Positions 32,292 through 35,851 of a DNA stretch of 35,851 nucleotides are shown here, piece by piece. Source of the DNA: Desulfobulbaceae bacterium UBA5611 (lineage in GTDB: Bacteria > Desulfobacterota > Desulfobulbia > Desulfobulbales > Desulfocapsaceae); the NCBI GenBank assembly GCA_002424635.1, contig DIKT01000012.1, positions 1,594 to 37,444 on the forward strand. Direction: 5' to 3'. The notes under the pieces are model-generated. The model was not told where the DNA came from, ran no database searches, and was given only the letters and a program-made list of their open reading frames with translations. Position 1 is the first letter of the stretch. Every line of letters starts with the position of its first letter. Made by a program: the position numbers and the translations under genes.

Positions 32292-33156
32292 CGGCGAAGC
32301 CCTTTCTGGTCTTCTGGAACCAGGCGTAGCCTGCCCAGGTGACGATGGTCGCCACGAGGGTGTAAATGCCTAATCCCGCCCAGTTCGGCAGATGCCCAAA
32401 GATCACAACTGCCCGGGCCTGTTCGATGATGAAGGTGATCGGGTTGAGCATAATAATCGGCCGGAACCTTTCCGGCACGGCGGTCAGCGGGTAAAAGACG
32501 GGGGCAAGAAACATCATGACAGTAGTGATGATGACGATGGTTTGGCCGACATCGCGCAGAAATACACCGAGAGACGCCAGCATCCAGGTAAGACCGGTGG
32601 TGAGGATTACCAAAGGCAGCAAGACCAGGGGAAAGAAAAGCGCCGTCCAGTGCAGATAACCATTAAAAAGCATAAAGGCGCTCAGCAGTACGATCATACT
32701 GATGAGGCCGTGGAAGAGGGCTGCGCCCATCGCAACGACCGGCAGGATCTCAATGGGGAAGACAACCTTTTTGACGTAATTGACATTGGAGATAATCAAA
32801 CCGGGGGACCGATTGATCACCTCGCTGAACAGGTTCAGTACGATCAGGCCGACAAAGAGCAGCACGGCAAACTGGGTCTTGCTGTCATCGCCGCCCACTC
32901 CACCCCAGCGAGCTTTGAAAATCTCGGAGAAGACAAAGGTATACACAATCAGCATGAACACAGGATTGAAAAACGACCAGGCCAGGCCCATGACCGAGCC
33001 TTTATAACGGCCCGTCACTTCGCGTTTGGTCATCTGGACAATAAGCTGGCGGTTACGCCAGAGGCTTTCACTCAAGGCCAAGAGTGACGTAGAAGGGGCG
33101 GAGTGGGGGTTGGTTCCCAGGTGAGCAGCAGATGGTATGTGATGAGTGGGAGTCAC
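32281..33156 (-). CDS. wzm: Polysaccharide ABC exporter permease (ABC-2 type)
   Basis: The protein has 291 aa from the GTG at 33156, which has GTGGAG 6 bases upstream; the open frame continues to a TTG at 33246 without such a site. After a 35-residue cytoplasmic tail, SLWRNRQLIVQMTKREVTGRYKGS is the standard start of Wzm/TagG permeases (the amphipathic gate helix region). Six membrane segments follow. It forms the export channel for undecaprenyl-diphosphate-linked polysaccharide with Wzt and moves it to the periplasm. It is the first gene of the operon wzm-cysC-wzt-fusion protein, with overlaps throughout. Confidence 0.9.
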   Translation of the reverse strand: MTPTHHIPSAAHLGTNPHSAPSTSLLALSESLWRNRQLIVQMTKREVTGRYKGSVMGLAWSFFNPVFMLIVYTFVFSEIFKARWGGVGGDDSKTQFAVLLFVGLIVLNLFSEVINRSPGLIISNVNYVKKVVFPIEILPVVAMGAALFHGLISMIVLLSAFMLFNGYLHWTALFFPLVLLPLVILTTGLTWMLASLGVFLRDVGQTIVIITTVMMFLAPVFYPLTAVPERFRPIIMLNPITFIIEQARAVVIFGHLPNWAGLGIYTLVATIVTWAGYAWFQKTRKGFADVL

Positions 33157-33289
33157 ACGAATTGCTCCACTTTTCAAGTGATTTACTTGCAGGTCTTTTA
33201 ATATGGGTAAAGCAATACTGACTCTACCTGAAGTTGCCTTTTCCAAATGCAGCTTTTTTCAAAGACGAAAGGGCTTAAGGATATTGGAA

Positions 33290-33335
33290 ACTGGTCTTTT
33301 CGCCCAAACTCAGGCGTTATGCTCAAAATTTTATC
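33290..33335 (+). repeat. 46-bp dispersed repeat, right copy
   Basis: This matches the reverse complement of 7401-7446 at about 39 of 46 bases. With that copy it brackets the whole minus-strand polysaccharide locus in inverted orientation. It lies 134 bases upstream of the wzm start, so a regulatory role at this end is possible. Confidence 0.65.
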
Positions 33336-33679
33336 CTCGGAATATCAAATATATGCCTGCGGTAAATTTTTGCATATGCCTTGATTTTGCACGCAAATCC
33401 TCATTTTCCAAACACGTTAAATAGCCGGGAAATGAATAATTTCCTGGTAAGGCTAAACATTTTAATAAAAGGGTGTCAACTATTTTTGTCTAAAACGCCA
33501 AGGCACAGAGATAGGTGGTGGCCATAGGGTCAGCTTCTTGTATTTTCAGATATTTGCTGCTATAAAAAATGATCTCCTCGAGCCAATTTTTTGAGGGTGG
33601 CCAATTTTATATATAAAAAACATTTTTGGATTTATGTTTAGAGCATAATGGAAAAAATACTGATGCGGCGCTTGTTCGG

Positions 33680-33685
33680 TATAAT
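33680..33685 (+). promoter_or_regulatory. Candidate -10 box for the octaheme cytochrome gene
   Basis: TATAAT at 33680-33685 is a perfect -10 hexamer, 62 bases before the start codon. The -35 position is a poor match (ATACTG at 33657-33662 with 17-bp spacing), so activation by a regulator would be expected if it is real. Confidence 0.3.
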
Positions 33686-33747
33686 AATTGCATGAATTAG
33701 CTCGGTATTTTTTTATTGTGACTGTCAAACTTATCTGGGAGAAAAAA

Positions 33748-35004
33748 ATGAATGGATCTTGGCGTTTCTTTTGTGTGGGTTTAATGTTGCTGGTGGCCTC
33801 TTTTAGTCTGGCGGAGGCCGCAGAGACACCGGTGGTAACTGCTCAATCTTCGGCCGAAAGTGTGGAGGGAAAAAGTTTAGCTGACAGGGATAAGCCTGCA
33901 AAGGATAATAGCCGACAAGAGACTGTTGACCAAAGATTAAAGCTTAAAGATCCAATCAAGAGTTTTGGCGATAATGGCTTCTGTAACAACTGTCATGAGG
34001 ATGAAACTCCGGCTATTTTTGAAGAATGGGTCAAATCACCCCATGCCAAGGCTGGTGTCGGCTGTGCCGATTGTCATACCAGCCCACCAGGCAATCCTGA
34101 TTCTGTTAAGCATGCCGGGCGCTTTCATATTTCAGCAATTGTAACTCCATTTGTCTGTGCTAAGTGTCATGAAGATCAGATACGTGATTATGTCAGCAGC
34201 GGCCATGCCAAAGGGCTTCAATCCCTGCTGGATATGAAAGAGGATGATCCGCGCTATCCTGTAATTGCCCAATATAAGGATGATGATTTTGCCCGGTGCG
34301 GAGGCTGTCATGGCGTAACGGTCGGAGTAGATGCCGAAAATAAGCCGGATGCTGCTACCTGGCCCAATAGCGGGGCCGGCCGTATTAATCCCAATAAAAG
34401 TCATGGTACCTGCAGCAGTTGCCATTTAGGGCATAGTTTTTCTTTGCAGGCTGCTCGTCAGCCGGAGACTTGCCTCCGTTGTCACGATGGGGACAATTAT
34501 CCTGAAGGCGATATCTATCGGCACTCGGCACATAGTACGGTTTATGAAACCATTGGCAAAGGAATAGTCCAGGATCGTCCCGGCCTGTTTTTGAGAGGTA
34601 AGGATATAGTTGCTCCCACCTGCGCCTATTGCCATATGAACGGTGCCGGTAAAGGCCTTCTGAACAGGCATAACCAGGCCTGGCGGCTGCCGCGTGACCT
34701 CACCTCTCCGAACGCCCCTTTGCTTGGCCGCTCAGAAAATTTACGTAATAACATGAAAGCGGTCTGTAACCAGTGTCATGGCGAAAGTTTCACGGAGCGT
34801 TTTTTTAGTGATGCCGACAAGCAGCTGACAGCATATCAGGAAAAAAATGTTGAACCACAGCTTGCAGAATTTCTAAAAAAGCTGTCAACTGTAACCGGCG
34901 ATGAACGTCAAGTAATCCTCAAGGAATATTCCCAGTTTCTGGCCGAAGCCAAAAGATACAGAATGAATCTGTATATGGGCCGCCATGGCAGGATGCAACG
35001 TTGA
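33748..35004 (+). CDS. Secreted octaheme c-type cytochrome, hydroxylamine oxidoreductase (HAO)-like
   Basis: The protein has 418 aa; the ATG at 33748 has GGGAG 6 bases upstream and begins a Sec signal peptide (MNGSWRFFCVGLMLLVASFS, cleavage near AEA at 22-24). There are eight CxxCH heme sites starting at residues 79, 106, 137, 184, 222, 242, 292 and 340. The block TWPNSGAGRINPNKSHGTCS followed by CHLGHSFSLQAARQPETC is characteristic of the HAO family, as is the DIYRHSAHSTVYE stretch. It would work in the periplasm in nitrogen-compound redox chemistry, for example hydroxylamine or nitrite. Only 74 residues follow the last heme, fewer than in classical HAO, so the tyrosine that crosslinks to the P460 heme may be absent. 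That would favour a reductive role. Confidence 0.85.
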   Translation: MNGSWRFFCVGLMLLVASFSLAEAAETPVVTAQSSAESVEGKSLADRDKPAKDNSRQETVDQRLKLKDPIKSFGDNGFCNNCHEDETPAIFEEWVKSPHAKAGVGCADCHTSPPGNPDSVKHAGRFHISAIVTPFVCAKCHEDQIRDYVSSGHAKGLQSLLDMKEDDPRYPVIAQYKDDDFARCGGCHGVTVGVDAENKPDAATWPNSGAGRINPNKSHGTCSSCHLGHSFSLQAARQPETCLRCHDGDNYPEGDIYRHSAHSTVYETIGKGIVQDRPGLFLRGKDIVAPTCAYCHMNGAGKGLLNRHNQAWRLPRDLTSPNAPLLGRSENLRNNMKAVCNQCHGESFTERFFSDADKQLTAYQEKNVEPQLAEFLKKLSTVTGDERQVILKEYSQFLAEAKRYRMNLYMGRHGRMQR

Positions 35005-35040
35005 AGGTAATAAAGAACAAAGGTGCCATGAAAGTAGAAA

Positions 35041-35475
35041 GTAGGTTGGGTAGAGCACCGCGAAACCCAACACCAACGGATCCATACAACGGATAAATGC
35101 AGCAAAAAGTAGAAATACAAGTTGGGTAGAACGCGGGGCTACCAGCAGATTTGGCAGCTGATTTTGTTGGGTTTCGCTGACGCTCTACCCAACCTACCTG
35201 TTGACAACCGGCAAGTGCGGCAACCTATTTACCGGCAAATGGTGGCCAGTGGAAGAATTAAGGTCTCATATATCGGCGCGTCATATATTGCAATGAAAAG
35301 TAGGTTGGGTAGAGCACCGCGAAACCCAACACTTGTTCCAAACCGGCAGGTATGGCAATCTATGTACCGGCAAACGGTGGCCGACTGGAAGAATTAAGAA
35401 CTCATATATCGGCGCGTCATATAGTGCCATAAAAAGTAGGTTGGGTAGAGCACCGCGAAACCCAACACATACACC
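35041..35475. repeat. Second array of GGTTGGGTAGAGC-type palindromic repeats with a 135-bp tandem unit
   Basis: Plus-oriented copies of TAGGTTGGGTAGAGCACCGC followed by GAAACCCAACA lie near 35041, 35299 and 35435. A partial copy at 35121 faces an inverted copy at 35164-35200 (arms GTTGGGTAGA and TCTACCCAAC). Units 35206-35340 and 35341-35475 are near-identical 135-bp tandem repeats. Each carries ACCGGCAAA...GGAAGAATTAAG, CATATATCGGCGCGTCATAT and one palindrome. The same palindrome fills the 3225-3719 element. No TIR/TSD pair like that of 3225-3719 is evident here. Confidence 0.8.
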
Positions 35476-35550
35476 AGCAAAAGCCACATAATAACAAATA
35501 TCATCAACGCAACTCGGATGTTTAAGGCCGTAGCAAGCGGCAAAATATTT

Positions 35551-35579
35551 TTGGTCTTTGTCTCGGATTTCGCTATAGA
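35551..35579 (+). promoter_or_regulatory. Candidate sigma70 promoter of the lipoprotein gene
   Basis: TTGGTC (35551-35556) and TATAGA (35574-35579) are separated by exactly 17 bases, about 40 bases before the start codon. The match is reasonable, based on motif only. Confidence 0.4.
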
Positions 35580-35619
35580 AATTCGAATTTATTATCTTTA
35601 ATCTTAAAGGTATTCTGCG

Positions 35620-35851
35620 ATGCTTAACTCAAAACTGAAAATCGGAATTGTTTGTTCTCTGCTGCTTGTTGGTTCCCTTCCAGCTTGTGACAATGGTGAC
35701 AGCAAAAAAGACACCCCTGCAAAAACTGTGGAGGCTGAAATCAGTAGATCTGCTATTACACCAGAAACTACCGATAAAAAGAAGGATATCGCCAAGGATC
35801 CTGTCGCTGCTACGGTCAATGGTGTTGCCATCAGTCGGGCTGATTATGAAA
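35620..35851 (+). CDS. Lipoprotein with SurA/PpiC-type peptidyl-prolyl isomerase N-terminus, 3' partial
   Basis: The ATG at 35620 has AAAGG 9 bases upstream, and the gene runs off the window. The first 24 residues (MLNSKLKIGIVCSLLLVGSL then PACD) form a lipoprotein signal with the lipobox LPAC, so Cys would be lipidated. An Asp follows it, which in enterobacteria favours the inner membrane. After a charged linker comes DPVAATVNGVAISRADYE, the usual start of the SurA-N/trigger-like domain of parvulin-type isomerases (PrsA, PpiD, EpsD-like). It is likely a periplasmic folding or secretion chaperone. The parvulin domain itself is beyond the window. Confidence 0.75.
   Translation, partial: MLNSKLKIGIVCSLLLVGSLPACDNGDSKKDTPAKTVEAEISRSAITPETTDKKKDIAKDPVAATVNGVAISRADYE

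Larger units (their letters stand above)
33157..33747. other. 590-base divergent intergenic region
   Basis: It must hold the promoter for the minus-strand export operon and that of the plus-strand cytochrome gene. It contains the right copy of the border repeat (33290-33335), an imperfect stem around 33423-33454 (AGCC.GGAAAT/ATTTCC..GGCT) and A/T-rich DNA at 33590-33660. I see no open frame with coding character; the frame 33203-33424 only reads through the repeat. Confidence 0.6.
35005..35619. other. 615-base intergenic region holding the repeat array
   Basis: Between the octaheme cytochrome and the lipoprotein gene there is only the palindromic repeat array (35041-35475) and an A/T-rich leader. 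The hairpins of the array may end cytochrome transcription. Short frames here (for example 35122-35397) read through repeats and are not genes. Confidence 0.6.

Noticed and set aside
32392..33087. 231-codon plus-strand frame opposite wzm, rich in charged residues
   Set aside because: Antisense translation of a hydrophobic permease gives charged, low-complexity sequence; not a real gene.
33203..33424. Plus-strand frame sharing the peptide GLFA..ALCSKFY with a frame at 7180-7491
   Set aside because: The shared peptide is only the translated 46-bp repeat in both places; neither frame has other coding signs.

Overview
The window looks like a bacterial chromosome segment of medium GC content. It is dominated by a surface-polysaccharide locus of about 26 kb on the minus strand (roughly 7449-33156), with housekeeping and respiratory genes on either side. 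A multiheme (8 x CxxCH) cytochrome of hydroxylamine-oxidoreductase type, a stand-alone APS kinase and a glutamate-synthase-like FAD oxidoreductase fit a Gram-negative anaerobe such as a member of the Desulfobacterota. That placement is an inference; no rRNA or taxonomic marker gene is present.

Left flank (1-7343). The 3' part of a GltD-like oxidoreductase ends in a perfect hairpin. A GT-C/TPR membrane protein follows on the minus strand. Next comes a 495-bp non-coding element (3225-3719) with 23-bp terminal inverted repeats and a 6-bp ATTATC duplication, which looks like a MITE. A GT2/DUF2304 pair is divergent to a second GT2. A DUF4143-type AAA ATPase comes last.

Polysaccharide locus (33156 down to 7449, all minus strand). 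It opens with a tightly overlapping export/modification operon: wzm, cysC, wzt (with a C-terminal carbohydrate-binding domain), and a very large protein carrying sulfotransferase, GT2, GT4 and methyltransferase domains. CysC can make PAPS and the sulfotransferase domain would use it. The simplest reading is an ABC-exported polysaccharide that is sulfated and/or methylated, possibly as a chain-end mark read by Wzt. Downstream are a large membrane protein, a polyprenyl-phosphate GT2, two methyltransferases and an LPG-synthase-TM/AglD-like protein. After these comes a scarred segment of about 10.8 kb lying between two direct copies of a GT2 gene, one full-length and one truncated. This segment holds GT-C type membrane proteins, fragments of an ATP-grasp gene and an aminotransferase, an EamA/SMR pair, a WbqC-family protein, a GNAT, a polysaccharide pyruvyl transferase, a GtrB-like transferase, an rmlA pseudogene with an in-frame stop, and wecE. 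WecE, the GNAT and the rmlA remnant point to a dTDP-4-amino-4,6-dideoxy-sugar branch. A 46-bp repeat occurs in inverted orientation at both edges of the locus.

Right flank (33157-35851). An octaheme cytochrome on the plus strand is followed by a second array of the GGTTGGGTAGAGC-type palindromic repeat and the start of a SurA/PpiC-like lipoprotein.
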